A DNA stretch of 64,000 nt from Solitalea lacus (GCF_022014595.1 NZ_CP091740.1:2344200-2408199), one strand, 5' to 3'. Shown: positions 18,055 to 27,635, counted from the stretch's first letter. Translations and numbers: made by a program. Notes: generated from the sequence alone by a model not told the origin.

Positions 18055-21000
18055 TTACGCTACATTTTCAACGCTACGCAAGTCTACAGGAACAACTCTT
18101 GAAATACCTTGTTCAACCATGGTTACTCCATAAATAATATCGGTGCTGGCAATTGTGCGTTTATTATGTGAAACAATTATGAATTGCGACTGATCTGAAA
18201 ATTTACGAATGATATTATTGAATTTATCAATGTTGGTATCATCCAATGGCGCGTCAACCTCATCGAAAATACAGAAAGGCGCAGGTTTTAACAGATAAAG
18301 AGAAAACAGAATGGCCGTGGCCGTAAGTGTTTTTTCCCCTCCCGATAATTGGTTAATTGTTAATGGACGTTTTCCCTTAGGACGTGCAATAATGTCGATG
18401 TCAGACTCCAAAGGATCATTAGGATCTACCAATACCAAATCACAAGAATCTTCTTCATTAAATAAAGAGCGGAAAACCTTTTGGAAATTATCTCGGATTT
18501 GAGTAAAAGCTTCAAAGAACTGTGTTTTTGCTGTTCCGTCAATTTCATTGATGGTATCCATTAGCGAATTTTTAGCATCCAATAAATCTTGCTTTTGAGT
18601 AATAATGAACAAATAACGTTCATTCATTTCATTGTATGCCTCCATCGCCATTGGGTTAATGGTACCGAAATTATCTAGTTGGTTTTTAATTTTGTCAGTT
18701 TTCTGTTTCAGCTCATCTTCGGTTTCTTCAGGGAGCGCTTGTTCCATCAAATCATCAATTTCAATATTGAATTCAACAGACAAGCGTTCTTTAAGAGCAT
18801 TCATGTCAATCATTAAATGCGTTTTCTTATCACGTAATTGATTAACCAAAGCTTCTGTATTATCTTTTTTTCGTCGAAGCTCATTTAATAATGATTCTAG
18901 GTCGTTAATCTTGCCCTTTGATTTATAATATTCTTCTTCTGCTTCAGTCAAGGCTTTTTCCAAAGCATCTTTCTGCTCATACATAGCCAAAAGATTCTCA
19001 TCTCCTTCATCTGTATTTTGCAGTAGTTCGGAAATTTTAAGTTTAGCCTCAGCTAATTCAGTTTGGTTTTTCTCAATACGTTCGCTAGCGACCTTTGATT
19101 GACTGTTTTTATATTCAATATCTTTCAGAATTACTGAAAGCTTGTTTTGTTGTTGATGGAATGCAATGTTTTGGTTATTGAAATTGCTAGAATATTTGGT
19201 TACACTTTCAGAAATGATGTTGAATTCATATTGAAGGGTATTTAAGCGTTTTAAAGTTTCTTCTTTTTGAACAGTTAACTCTTCAACTTGCGGATTTATT
19301 TCTGCCAATTGCTTACGGTAACTGTTAATTTTCTGTTCAATATCTTCTTTTCGAAGGTTGGAGTTACTGATGAAATTTTTATGTTGCTCCTGGCGAGCTT
19401 CAAGTGTAACAAGTTCATTGTTCAGCTTATTCAGCTCTTGTCTTAATTGTGCTATTACAGCTGATTTGGTACTTGCTTTAAAACGTTGTAAATCTTCAGT
19501 CAGCAACTCGGTTTTGCCTTTTAATTCTGTAATCAGTGCCTGAAGTTTGGTAATTTCCTTTTGAAGTACTTCAAGGTTTTTAGCTCGGCCGATACGTTTT
19601 CCTTCAAACAGTCCAACGGACCCTCCAGCCATGCTAAAGCGAGTTTTAGAATACTTACCAGATTTGCTCAGAATAACATACTCACTATTAGCATTTGTCT
19701 TTATGGTATTTTCTTCATCCTTTTCAGCCAAGAAAACATTGTTCAGTAAAAAAGTACAAAGCTTTTGGTACTTTTCTTCTGATTCAATGATAGAAAGTGC
19801 TGAAAGGCAGTTTTCAGGTGTAAAAAGGTTTTCATTAGCGTCAAAGCTGTTGAATGAATCCAGGATGAAGAAGTTTGCACGACCTCTTGCTGCATCACTT
19901 AATAATTTAATTGCAGCCAAAGCCTCATCATGGTTCTGTACCACATAATAATTCATATAAGGCTCCAAATAATTCTCAATGGCAATACGATAATCTTCCT
20001 TACAAAAGAAAACATCGGACAACAACGGAGCATTTTTAGCCCAACTTGCATTTTTACGCAAAAACTTGATAGATTCAGGGTAACCTTCCAGGTTATCAAC
20101 CAAACTTTTGGTTAGATTGTATTCGTTTTGCTTGGCATCTAAAGTACGACCCTCCTGTGAGATCTTATCCTTTGTTGTCTGCAGTTCTGCTTCTGTTTCA
20201 ACAATACGTTGCTGCAAAGCTTCTTCTTCCGCTATGGCTTTATTCAGTTCTTCTTCTTTTCCAACGTAAGCCTCATTGGTTCGTTTTATAGCAGCGTTAA
20301 ACTCATCAAGCTCTTGCTGTTTTTGCTGGGTTTCACCTTCGTTGCGATTTAATTCCTGTTGAAGAGATTCGAATTGAATTTCTAGGATATCCCGCTCTTT
20401 TTCAATCTTATAAATATCGTCTTGTAAGCCTCTGCTTTTAGTGGTTAGACTATCAACTTGGGTTTTTAATTCTGTTTGTTCAGTTTTTTTATCTTCAAGT
20501 TCAAATTTTAAATCTTCCAAAATCCGTTGAATGGTATTAAGACTTTCTTGTTCAGTAGCCCTGCTTTCCTCCAACTGCATTAAGATTTCTTTTGCTCCTT
20601 CCAACCAGTTTTTATCGTTAACCAATTCAGCTGATAAACGACCTTCTTTTTCCTGTAGGTATTTAAGTTGCTCGTTTTTAACTTTCTTTTCGTTTTCGTA
20701 TTGTCGGATGCCGTTTATATAATCATTGGTCGCTTTTTGTTGAACTGAAAGGTTTTTCTCTTTTACTAAAGTTTCCGTTTTTTCAGCCTGAACAACTGCT
20801 TCCACCTTATCGCTTTCTGCTTGAAAGGCCATACGTTGATCATTATGACTGATTTCTTGCCGTTCAATTTCTTCAAGCGATGATTTAAATGATTGGATGC
20901 GGAAGGTGGCCAATTGTGTGCTAACCTCCTTGTATTGATCCTTTAGGCGATAATATCGCTCGGTTTTTTTTGCCTGAGTTTCTAGTGTTTTTAATTGTTT

Positions 21001-21597
21001 TTCAATTTCAAATAAGATATCCTCTACCCGGTTTAAGTCTGCCTCTGTATCTTTTAGTTTATTGAAAGTCTGTTTTTTACGGATTTTATATTTAGAAATA
21101 CCTGAAGCTTCTTCAAATAAGTTACGACGAGATCCATCCTTATTATTCAGCATCTCTTCAATCATCTTTAACTCAATAATTGAATAAGAGTCAGGACCGA
21201 TGCCTGTATCCAAAAATAAATCAGTAATATCTTTTAAACGGCAGGTTACATCGTTTAAACGATACTCACTTTCGCCGGTACGATACAGTTTTCGTGTTAT
21301 GGTTACTGTACTGAAATCCGTGGGAAGGATATTTTTAGTATTATCAAACGTCAACGATACCTCAGCTAAATTGCTTGGTTTACGAGTACGTGAGCCATTG
21401 AAAATAATATTCTCCATTTTGTCTGATCGCAGGTATTTGGCACTTTGTTCACCTAATACCCAACGAATGGCATCCACTACGTTTGATTTTCCACAACCAT
21501 TAGGTCCTACAATGGCTGTTACACCTTCGTCGAAATTGATTGTTATTTTATCTCCAAAACTCTTAAATCCCCGTACTTCAAGCTTGGTTAACTTCAT
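18055..21597 (-). CDS. smc: Chromosome segregation protein SMC
   Basis: An 1180-residue ATPase of normal SMC length. Walker A (GPNGCGKSN) is at residues 31-39. A long coiled coil follows, then a hinge at roughly 500-690 (GYPESIKFL through GGSVGLFEGKRIGR), a second coiled coil, the ABC signature LSGGEKT near 1085 and Walker B FCIFDEVDAPLD near 1110. It forms the ring-shaped dimer that organises and helps segregate the chromosome, usually with ScpA/ScpB, which are not in the window. Monocistronic as far as can be seen, with a convergent neighbour downstream and a divergent hypothetical gene upstream. Confidence 0.97.
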   Translation of the reverse strand: MKLTKLEVRGFKSFGDKITINFDEGVTAIVGPNGCGKSNVVDAIRWVLGEQSAKYLRSDKMENIIFNGSRTRKPSNLAEVSLTFDNTKNILPTDFSTVTITRKLYRTGESEYRLNDVTCRLKDITDLFLDTGIGPDSYSIIELKMIEEMLNNKDGSRRNLFEEASGISKYKIRKKQTFNKLKDTEADLNRVEDILFEIEKQLKTLETQAKKTERYYRLKDQYKEVSTQLATFRIQSFKSSLEEIERQEISHNDQRMAFQAESDKVEAVVQAEKTETLVKEKNLSVQQKATNDYINGIRQYENEKKVKNEQLKYLQEKEGRLSAELVNDKNWLEGAKEILMQLEESRATEQESLNTIQRILEDLKFELEDKKTEQTELKTQVDSLTTKSRGLQDDIYKIEKERDILEIQFESLQQELNRNEGETQQKQQELDEFNAAIKRTNEAYVGKEEELNKAIAEEEALQQRIVETEAELQTTKDKISQEGRTLDAKQNEYNLTKSLVDNLEGYPESIKFLRKNASWAKNAPLLSDVFFCKEDYRIAIENYLEPYMNYYVVQNHDEALAAIKLLSDAARGRANFFILDSFNSFDANENLFTPENCLSALSIIESEEKYQKLCTFLLNNVFLAEKDEENTIKTNANSEYVILSKSGKYSKTRFSMAGGSVGLFEGKRIGRAKNLEVLQKEITKLQALITELKGKTELLTEDLQRFKASTKSAVIAQLRQELNKLNNELVTLEARQEQHKNFISNSNLRKEDIEQKINSYRKQLAEINPQVEELTVQKEETLKRLNTLQYEFNIISESVTKYSSNFNNQNIAFHQQQNKLSVILKDIEYKNSQSKVASERIEKNQTELAEAKLKISELLQNTDEGDENLLAMYEQKDALEKALTEAEEEYYKSKGKINDLESLLNELRRKKDNTEALVNQLRDKKTHLMIDMNALKERLSVEFNIEIDDLMEQALPEETEDELKQKTDKIKNQLDNFGTINPMAMEAYNEMNERYLFIITQKQDLLDAKNSLMDTINEIDGTAKTQFFEAFTQIRDNFQKVFRSLFNEEDSCDLVLVDPNDPLESDIDIIARPKGKRPLTINQLSGGEKTLTATAILFSLYLLKPAPFCIFDEVDAPLDDTNIDKFNNIIRKFSDQSQFIIVSHNKRTIASTDIIYGVTMVEQGISRVVPVDLRSVENVA

Positions 21598-21801
21598 GCA
21601 AATTTTATCGTTTAATAGCTAGTTGTGAGTGACTAACGGCTAATATTTTGATAGATAGTTTGTTGTATCTTTCAATTAATTGTTGTCGAACACTGAAAAC
21701 TAAATTGAGGTGCGAATTTAACATAATGTTTTTGTGCACTCAAAGGGTTTAAATATATTTACTAAATCATTTTTAGTAGAATTTTTTTATACACATCACT
21801 A

Positions 21802-22368
21802 ATGGATCAGTTCAAGGAGTTTTTACCATTTGTTGTTTTTGCCGTTATAGCTTTATTGCGTGTTTGGAATGAGTTTAATAAAAACAAAAAAAAGGAACAA
21901 ACAATCACTCAGTCAGCACCTACCAAACAAAGTAAAACTACTTGGTCTAGTCCTTCTGGACAACCTTCCAATAAACAAACCTCTTCAAATCCTTCTCAAA
22001 CAGTTGGCCCGCCGCCTTTAAAGAGATCTCCATTTGAAGTAATAATGAAAGAGTTTATAGATATGCCTCAACCTAGAATGGAACAACCTGTTGAGCCCAA
22101 ACATAAGCAAGAGTATAGAGAGCCAAAGCATCAAAAACCAGTTATAAAAGTTGAAACAGGAGAAGTGGCACCATTAAAAGTCCGTACCACTGATCTTAGG
22201 AACGTTGAAGATATGCCTGAAGAGGTGCTTCGTGCTAAAGCCGTTCACGAAAAGCATCTGCATAAGTTTGAACGTTTTGAAAACTACCTTGAACATGAGG
22301 ATTCAATTGACTTTGACCTTAGAGATGCCGTTATTAAATCAACAATTTTAGAGCGCTATCATTACTAA
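21802..22368 (+). CDS. Hypothetical membrane-anchored protein with disordered proline-rich middle
   Basis: A 188-residue protein of unknown function. Residues about 6-23 form a single hydrophobic helix (FLPFVVFAVIALLRVW), followed at once by a lysine-rich stretch, which predicts an N-out, C-in anchor. Residues 30-130 are rich in Pro, Ser, Thr, Gln and Lys and likely disordered. The C-terminal 45 residues are charged and end in a more ordered-looking stretch (IDFDLRDAVIKSTILERYHY). It is divergent from smc with a 204-bp spacer. I do not recognise a family. It resembles small lineage-specific proteins common in Sphingobacteriales. Confidence 0.75.
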   Translation: MDQFKEFLPFVVFAVIALLRVWNEFNKNKKKEQTITQSAPTKQSKTTWSSPSGQPSNKQTSSNPSQTVGPPPLKRSPFEVIMKEFIDMPQPRMEQPVEPKHKQEYREPKHQKPVIKVETGEVAPLKVRTTDLRNVEDMPEEVLRAKAVHEKHLHKFERFENYLEHEDSIDFDLRDAVIKSTILERYHY

Positions 22369-22525
22369 TGGTGCTTAGTTTCAACTTTAGCACTCTACAC
22401 AAAATACCAGACTTGGTATTAAAACAACTGTAAACTCTTTGCGTTTATACTTCATTTGTAGTTCGGAAGACTTATTTAAGTAAATTGAACTATGAAATAG
22501 ATTCATTTTTCTAATCAAAAAATAC

Positions 22526-23509
22526 ATGGAGTACAAAAAACTAGGAAAATCAGGTTTACAGGTAAGTGCATTATCGTTTGGTACCTGGATTACTTTTGGA
22601 AAACAAATTGAAGATAAAACAGCTGATTCATTGATCAGTACAGCCTATGAAAACGGTATAAATTTTTTTGACGGTGCTGAAATTTATGCTCGTGGAAAAG
22701 CAGAAGAGGTATTGGGAAGAATCTTAAAATCAAAGAGCTGGCCTCGTAGTTCCTATCTTGTTTCGAGTAAGGTTTTCTTTGGCTGGGAACAAGATTTACC
22801 CAATCAACGAGGATTGTCCCGTAAACATATTTTTGAAGCCTGTGAGGCAGCACTGAAACGGTTACAGGTTGATTATCTGGATTTATTTTTTTGTCACCGT
22901 CCTGATAAAAATACTCCTATAGAAGAAACCGTCCTGGCTATGAATACATTGATACAGCAGGGGAAGATATTATATTGGGGAACATCAGAATGGAGTGGTG
23001 TTGAAATTGCTTTAGCGCATTATTACGCGGCTAAAAATGGTTTAATAGGTCCTTTAATGGAACAACCACAGTACAACATGTTTGAGCGAGAGAAAATGGA
23101 AAAAGAATATCAGTTGTTGTTCCGTGATTTTGGTATGGGCACTACCATTTGGTCTCCACTAGCATCAGGTTTGTTATCGGGAAAATATAATAATGAAAAT
23201 CCTCAGGATACCCGTTTGTTTATTGAAGGTTTAGATTGGCTGAAAAATCGCACATTGGCGAAGGAGCGGGTAGAAAAAGTTAAGCGTTTAAGCCAGCTAG
23301 CTAAAAAGCTTGATATTCCAATGGCTCAACTTGGATTGGCTTGGTGTTTGAAAAATCCTAATGTCAGCACGGTTATACTTGGAGCATCAAAAGTAGAGCA
23401 GTTAAAACAAAATTTAGGAGCCTTGGAAGTTGTTCCTAAACTGACAGAGAAGGTTATGAATAGTATCGAGAATATTTTAAGAAATAAGCCTGTTCTGTCA
23501 GAATATTAA
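22526..23509 (+). CDS. Aldo/keto reductase of the potassium-channel beta-subunit-like group
   Basis: A 327-residue TIM-barrel oxidoreductase. The catalytic tetrad is visible as Asp and Tyr in FDGAEIYARG (about residues 48-55), Lys in VSSKVFFGW and His in FFCHRPD. NADPH-binding features come near the end (ILGASKVEQLKQN). This subgroup (Kv-beta/YghZ-like) reduces aldehydes or methylglyoxal-type carbonyls in the cytoplasm. No operon partner: a hairpin follows and a convergent gene lies downstream. Substrate cannot be set from sequence. Confidence 0.92.
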   Translation: MEYKKLGKSGLQVSALSFGTWITFGKQIEDKTADSLISTAYENGINFFDGAEIYARGKAEEVLGRILKSKSWPRSSYLVSSKVFFGWEQDLPNQRGLSRKHIFEACEAALKRLQVDYLDLFFCHRPDKNTPIEETVLAMNTLIQQGKILYWGTSEWSGVEIALAHYYAAKNGLIGPLMEQPQYNMFEREKMEKEYQLLFRDFGMGTTIWSPLASGLLSGKYNNENPQDTRLFIEGLDWLKNRTLAKERVEKVKRLSQLAKKLDIPMAQLGLAWCLKNPNVSTVILGASKVEQLKQNLGALEVVPKLTEKVMNSIENILRNKPVLSEY

Positions 23510-23531
23510 TCAATTTATAATAGGATTCTAG

Positions 23532-23567
23532 AACTAACTTTCAATTTCAAATTGTTGAAAGTTAGTT
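23532..23567. terminator. Bidirectional hairpin after the aldo/keto reductase
   Basis: Thirteen-base arms (AACTAACTTTCAA at 23532-23544 and its complement at 23555-23567) with a 10-nt loop and a T-run on the plus strand. It separates convergent genes. Confidence 0.75.
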
Positions 23568-23577
23568 TTTAAGATGG

Positions 23578-24750
23578 TTATTTTATTAACTCGAAAACCA
23601 AAAATTGTGTTTTTTGAATAGTGCTAAAATTATTGTCAGAAACCAATAAAATTGTTTTATTTCCGTTGGGTAAGTTGGGACCGAAACAAATTCCTTCCAC
23701 ATTATCTACTTCAGATTTAAGTTTCGATAGATTATAAACGAGCTGTTTTGCTACAGGTTTAAATTGTGCATTTGCCAGTGAAGGCATATTGATGACATTT
23801 GTCGCATTTTGTAAATCAACCTCAAATACTCTGATTGAGTTTGATGGAGTTGCACCAATTGCAAATGATCGTTCCATTACATATAACTTGTTTTCTGAAA
23901 TAGCTAATAATTCAGCTACTCCATTAATTTTAAAGCCATTAGGATTTAAAGGAGCAGCATGAACCTTATCTAATTTATAAGCATATTGGGCTAAGATTTC
24001 TTTGGTTGTACGCTTTATTTTGGTAATACGAACATAAGATTCAGTCTCATTAAAATCTGCTGGCGGTCCATCCTGAAAAAGAGGTTCCTCATTGACAATA
24101 TAAATAAACTGTTCATCCGGGGTTAACGCTAAACTTTCAACTGATCCATTTTGCCGCATTCCCAATTCCTTTTTTTGCATATTATAGTTTTCCGGAATAG
24201 GTAAATCAGATAGATAATTCCCATCTGTTTTCGTCTCTCTTAACCAAGGATTTATTAATAAAGTATCATCTTCGTCTATTTTTCGATCTCCCTCACTTGT
24301 CCAAAGTAGTGTGTTTGTTGCATTTACATAGCGAATTGATTCGGGGTCAGGTACATTGGTTTTGTCTTGATTCTTACTTGGGTACAAATTTCCATTAGGC
24401 TGTCTTAAATAGGAAACTCCGTTAATTTTGACACTATCAAATGAATTTGCAGTAAAATGAAGTTTAAAAGTATAAAATCGTGCAGGAGCCAGTTCTGATC
24501 TATCATCAGAAATTACATAGTATTGATTAGTTAAAGGATTAAAGTCTATACCTGATAGTCCGCCAACAGGGGTACTTTGAAACATGAAATCGGTAGGCAG
24601 AATTTGCTCACCAATAAAGCGCCAGTTTTGAAATGAACTATCCGAAGTAGCCATAGCTCCGGTATAAATATTTTTTTTACATGAGGCTAAAAGGCCTATA
24701 AAACTAATGAAAATAAAGGTTAACAGAATTAAACCAGTGTTTTTTTTCAT
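23578..24750 (-). CDS. Phytase-like esterase-domain lipoprotein
   Basis: A 390-residue protein with a lipoprotein signal (lipobox LASC, Cys24). The body looks like the esterase-like activity of phytase domain: a beta-propeller with GLSGIDFNPLTNQYYVISDD at the start, then DPESIRY and NVEGICFGP blocks. Members are periplasmic or surface lipoproteins, often annotated as phytase-like, with poorly defined substrates. It is divergent from the thioesterase, with a 169-bp spacer that contains a FadR-like dyad. I see no further link between the two genes. Function beyond the domain is unknown. Confidence 0.82.
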   Translation of the reverse strand: MKKNTGLILLTFIFISFIGLLASCKKNIYTGAMATSDSSFQNWRFIGEQILPTDFMFQSTPVGGLSGIDFNPLTNQYYVISDDRSELAPARFYTFKLHFTANSFDSVKINGVSYLRQPNGNLYPSKNQDKTNVPDPESIRYVNATNTLLWTSEGDRKIDEDDTLLINPWLRETKTDGNYLSDLPIPENYNMQKKELGMRQNGSVESLALTPDEQFIYIVNEEPLFQDGPPADFNETESYVRITKIKRTTKEILAQYAYKLDKVHAAPLNPNGFKINGVAELLAISENKLYVMERSFAIGATPSNSIRVFEVDLQNATNVINMPSLANAQFKPVAKQLVYNLSKLKSEVDNVEGICFGPNLPNGNKTILLVSDNNFSTIQKTQFLVFELIK

Positions 24751-24860
24751 GAATAAGAGTCATATTGTCTATTGATTACAGTACGTAAAAATACATGACT
24801 GTTTCATTAGAATATACAAATAATTGTTAAGATTAAGTTGTTTGCTTTAAACAAAAAATA

Positions 24861-24878
24861 CGAATGAATGTTCATTCA
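24861..24878 (+). promoter_or_regulatory. FadR/TetR-like operator upstream of the thioesterase gene
   Basis: An 18-bp dyad with arms GAATGA and TCATTC around ATGT, and a trailing A. It closely fits the Bacillus FadR box TGAATGAnTAnTCATTCA, differing at the first base and in the centre. It lies about 13 nt upstream of the -7 box at 24892, overlapping the promoter region where a repressor would act. Confidence 0.5.
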
Positions 24879-24891
24879 ATTGTAGATAAAT

Positions 24892-24899
24892 TAAATTTG
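24892..24899 (+). promoter_or_regulatory. Bacteroidota -7 promoter box (TAAATTTG) for the thioesterase gene
   Basis: Exact match to TAnnTTTG, 20 nt before the ATG at 24920. No clear -33 TTTG was seen. Confidence 0.45.
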
Positions 24900-24919
24900 A
24901 CAAGCTTTAATTATACTTT

Positions 24920-25357
24920 ATGACAGAATATTCGATACCCATTAGTGTTCGTTGGGCTGACTTAGACCCAAATTTACATGTGAGACATTCTGTATATTAC
25001 GATTTCGGAGCACAGGTTCGTACTTATTTCCTCTCTGAAAATGGAGTGACCCCACTTGTAATGATTCAGAATAATTTTGGACCGGTTCTATTTAGAGAAG
25101 AAGCTGTATTTAAAAGAGAAATACGTTTTGGAGATCAACTTTTAATTAATATAAAATTATTAAAGTTGAAAAGAGATTTTTCTAGGTATTCCATCTTACA
25201 TGAATTAGTAAAAGATGATGGGAAGGTGTGTGCTACAATTGTGGTTGATGGGGCATGGATGGATACTAAAATACGAAAATTGATAACTCCACCGGCAATT
25301 GCCACAAATATGATTGATGTTATGCCTAAAGCTGAAAACTTTGAGTGGATGGATTAA
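24920..25357 (+). CDS. Acyl-CoA thioesterase family protein (hotdog fold)
   Basis: A 145-residue protein of the 4-hydroxybenzoyl-CoA thioesterase-like hotdog superfamily. The catalytic-acid segment is RWADLDPNLHVRHSVYYDF near residues 10-28, with the expected Asp followed by Asn. It probably hydrolyses acyl-CoA thioesters in the cytoplasm. The upstream FadR-like dyad suggests regulation by fatty acids or acyl-CoA. A strong convergent hairpin follows. Substrate chain length is not readable. Confidence 0.85.
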   Translation: MTEYSIPISVRWADLDPNLHVRHSVYYDFGAQVRTYFLSENGVTPLVMIQNNFGPVLFREEAVFKREIRFGDQLLINIKLLKLKRDFSRYSILHELVKDDGKVCATIVVDGAWMDTKIRKLITPPAIATNMIDVMPKAENFEWMD

Positions 25358-25400
25358 TTGAAAGCGTTTTTAAATAGCTGTTATCAGATAGCAAAAAGTC

Positions 25401-25437
25401 AAAAGCGGAATTGATGACACTTACCAATTCCGCTTTT
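25401..25437. terminator. Bidirectional terminator between the thioesterase and lgt
   Basis: Perfect 13-base arms (AAAAGCGGAATTG and its complement) around an 11-nt loop, with A-tract and T-tract at the outer ends, as expected for an intrinsic terminator working both ways. Confidence 0.85.
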
Positions 25438-25457
25438 CCATTTTCTATATATCTGCT

Positions 25458-26291
25458 TTACGCAGTTGGCTTTTGTGGATCTGTAACCAGGTAATTATGA
25501 GGCTGTGTTTTACTTTGCTTAATCAATAATAAAATACCCACAATCACAAACGGAACGCTTAGCCATTGTCCCATGTTTAAAGACATTCCTTTTTCAAACT
25601 CAACTTGTTCAGCTTTGAGGTATTCGATAAAGAAGCGGAATGCAAATAAGAAGATAAGGAAATAGGAAAAAATAATTCCGGTCTTAAGTTGGGTTACATA
25701 TTTGTTGTAATACCAAAGAAGAAACAGAAACAATGCTATACAAAACAATGCTTCATAAATTTGTGTCGGATGACGAGGGGCTGCATTGGGACCGTCAGCC
25801 ATAACAAAACGGAAAGCCCAGGGTACATCTGTAACCTTACCGTAAATCTCTGAATTGAATAAATTTCCCAATCGAATACAAGCGCCTCCTAATGCAACAA
25901 CAATTACAATTCGGTCTAAAATCCATAAGTAAGGGCGTTTTGAGACATTTTTTGAAAAGAAATAAAGTCCAAGCAATATACCGATTGCCGCTCCATGGCT
26001 AGCCAATCCGCCTTCCCAAATCATTAAAATTTTAAGAGGATGTTTTAAATAATATTCAGGCTCATAAAATAAACAATGTCCTAAACGAGCTCCCAGTACT
26101 GTTGAAACCACCATATACATGGTTAATCGATCAAGTACCTCATCCTTAATTCCTTCTTTTCTGAATATCTTTTGCATGATGAAATAGCCTATTGCAAAGC
26201 CAGATGCAAACAATAAACCATACCAACGCAATACAATAGGGCCAATTGAGAATATCTCTCTGCTTACATCCCAAGTTATGAAATTCAACAT
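25458..26291 (-). CDS. lgt: Prolipoprotein diacylglyceryl transferase
   Basis: A 277-residue polytopic inner-membrane enzyme that moves diacylglycerol from phosphatidylglycerol to the lipobox cysteine of prolipoproteins. It is the first lipoprotein maturation step and would serve the SusD and other lipoproteins here. The conserved segments RWYGLLFASGF, ASHGAAIGILLG and CIRLGNLFNSEIYG (equivalent to the RxGN motif) are present, together with about seven hydrophobic helices. The His-Gly motif reads HGAA where E. coli has HGGL; I treat this as normal variation. Monocistronic, convergent with the thioesterase. Confidence 0.95.
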   Translation of the reverse strand: MLNFITWDVSREIFSIGPIVLRWYGLLFASGFAIGYFIMQKIFRKEGIKDEVLDRLTMYMVVSTVLGARLGHCLFYEPEYYLKHPLKILMIWEGGLASHGAAIGILLGLYFFSKNVSKRPYLWILDRIVIVVALGGACIRLGNLFNSEIYGKVTDVPWAFRFVMADGPNAAPRHPTQIYEALFCIALFLFLLWYYNKYVTQLKTGIIFSYFLIFLFAFRFFIEYLKAEQVEFEKGMSLNMGQWLSVPFVIVGILLLIKQSKTQPHNYLVTDPQKPTA

Positions 26292-26482
26292 TAATGCAGT
26301 TTTTAAAATTCGGCCTAAATTATAAAAAATTAGAGAGTATCATTCTTTCTGGGTATCAAAATAAAGTCTAAAGAATTTCAAATGAAGTTTAGGCTACTGT
26401 TTATGAGTTGAATAAGCAGCATATAAGGGTAATTTTTCCGTTACCTCTCAATAATCCATTATATCAAGTGTTAAATTGGTGT

Positions 26483-26965
26483 ATGAAATCAGTTTTGGTC
26501 ACCTTCATTATATTGCTTCAAACCTGTTTTGCTTCAGCTCAACAAGTAAAACCTGTCAAAGTCAACGAACTAAATCAAAGGATTTCCGGGGGTAAGGACA
26601 CTACTTTTGTTATTAATTTTTGGGCTACCTGGTGCGCACCCTGCGTTAAAGAAATTCCGCATTTCGCTGAATTACAAAAAGAGTTTAAAACAGAAAAATT
26701 GAAAGTGATTTTGGTAAGCATGGACTTTAAATCGAAGCTTGAATCAATAGTGATTCCTTTTGTTCAGCAAAAAAATATTCCACTTGAAATTTTTTTGCTT
26801 GACGAAAAGGATCAGGGGGTAGCAATTGATAAAATAGATCCAACCTGGTCAGGAGCATTACCGGCCACCTTAATTGTTAACAATAGCAAGTCGGTTCGTA
26901 ATTTCTATGAGCGTGACTTTACTTATGATGAATTAAAGCATACTTATCTCACCATTAAAAATTAA
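26483..26965 (+). CDS. TlpA-like thiol-disulfide oxidoreductase
   Basis: About 160 residues with a signal peptide (MKSVLVTFIILLQTCFASA) and a thioredoxin fold with the active site WCAPC in NFWATWCAPCVKE. The cis-Pro segment is GALPATLIV. It is probably a periplasmic reductant for protein disulfides or cytochrome c maturation. The ATG at 26483 is preferred over the TTG at 26408, because it starts the signal peptide directly. The next gene is 4 nt downstream and also thioredoxin-like, so they are likely one operon. Confidence 0.9.
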   Translation: MKSVLVTFIILLQTCFASAQQVKPVKVNELNQRISGGKDTTFVINFWATWCAPCVKEIPHFAELQKEFKTEKLKVILVSMDFKSKLESIVIPFVQQKNIPLEIFLLDEKDQGVAIDKIDPTWSGALPATLIVNNSKSVRNFYERDFTYDELKHTYLTIKN

Positions 26966-26969
26966 GATC

Positions 26970-27572
26970 ATGAAAAAACTGATTATTCTAACCTGTATAG
27001 CATTATTCAGCTTTACTGCTTTTGCTCAAGGCTACAAGGTTGGCGACAAAGCCACTGATTTCAAATTAAAAAATGTAAATGGGAAAACGGTATCTATGGC
27101 TGATTATAAATCAGCTAAAGGCTTTATTGTAGTGTTTACTTGTAATCATTGTCCATATGCAAAAGCTTATGAAGCCAGAATTATTGAGCTGGATAAAAAA
27201 TTTGCTTCTAAAGGGTATCCGGTGATAGCAATCAATCCAAATGATGCAACGGCTTATCCTGAAGATTCATTTGATAATATGAAGAAGCGTTCAACTGAAA
27301 AGAAATATACTTTTCCTTATCTCTTAGACGATTCTCAGGCAATTGCCAGAGCTTATGGTGCAACCAAAACACCTCATGTTTTTGTTTTAAGCAAAACATC
27401 AGGTGGTGGTATAGTTGAATACATTGGTGCAATAGACAATGATACTGAGGGTTCTGACGAATCAAAAGTTAAGTATGTTGAAAATGCTGTTAACGCTTTA
27501 TTAACTAATAAAAAACCAGAAACTACACTTACTAAAGCTGTTGGCTGCGGTATAAAATGGAAATCGATTTAG
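26970..27572 (+). CDS. Thioredoxin-fold redoxin (AhpC/TSA-like) exported protein
   Basis: A 200-residue protein with a signal peptide ending at FAQG (about residue 20). The fold is peroxiredoxin/thioredoxin-like, with the pair CNHCPYAKAYEARI near residue 53, an unusual CxxC (Cys-Asn-His-Cys). The C-terminal part has the ATKTPHVFVL cis-Pro region. It starts 4 nt after the TlpA-like gene. Relatives are annotated as thioredoxin family proteins of unclear partner. Likely a periplasmic thiol exchange enzyme. Confidence 0.88.
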   Translation: MKKLIILTCIALFSFTAFAQGYKVGDKATDFKLKNVNGKTVSMADYKSAKGFIVVFTCNHCPYAKAYEARIIELDKKFASKGYPVIAINPNDATAYPEDSFDNMKKRSTEKKYTFPYLLDDSQAIARAYGATKTPHVFVLSKTSGGGIVEYIGAIDNDTEGSDESKVKYVENAVNALLTNKKPETTLTKAVGCGIKWKSI

Positions 27573-27625
27573 TTTATATGTTAATTAAACTATCCGTTTC
27601 AAACTAGTAAACCTGAAAAAAGTTT

Positions 27626-27633
27626 TATCTTTG
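27626..27633 (+). promoter_or_regulatory. Bacteroidota -7 box (TATCTTTG) for the exonuclease gene
   Basis: Exact TAnnTTTG match. The predicted start of transcription would be around 27637-27640, inside the hairpin at 27636-27662. Confidence 0.45.
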
Positions 27634-27635
27634 GG

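Noticed and set aside
19631-19948. Antisense open frame inside smc (105 codons)
   Set aside because: It is the shadow of the SMC coding strand; no homology-like motifs and no independent promoter seen.
22403-22420. Seven-base hairpin AATACCA/TGGTATT after the hypothetical gene
   Set aside because: Short stem without a T-run; too weak to call a terminator.
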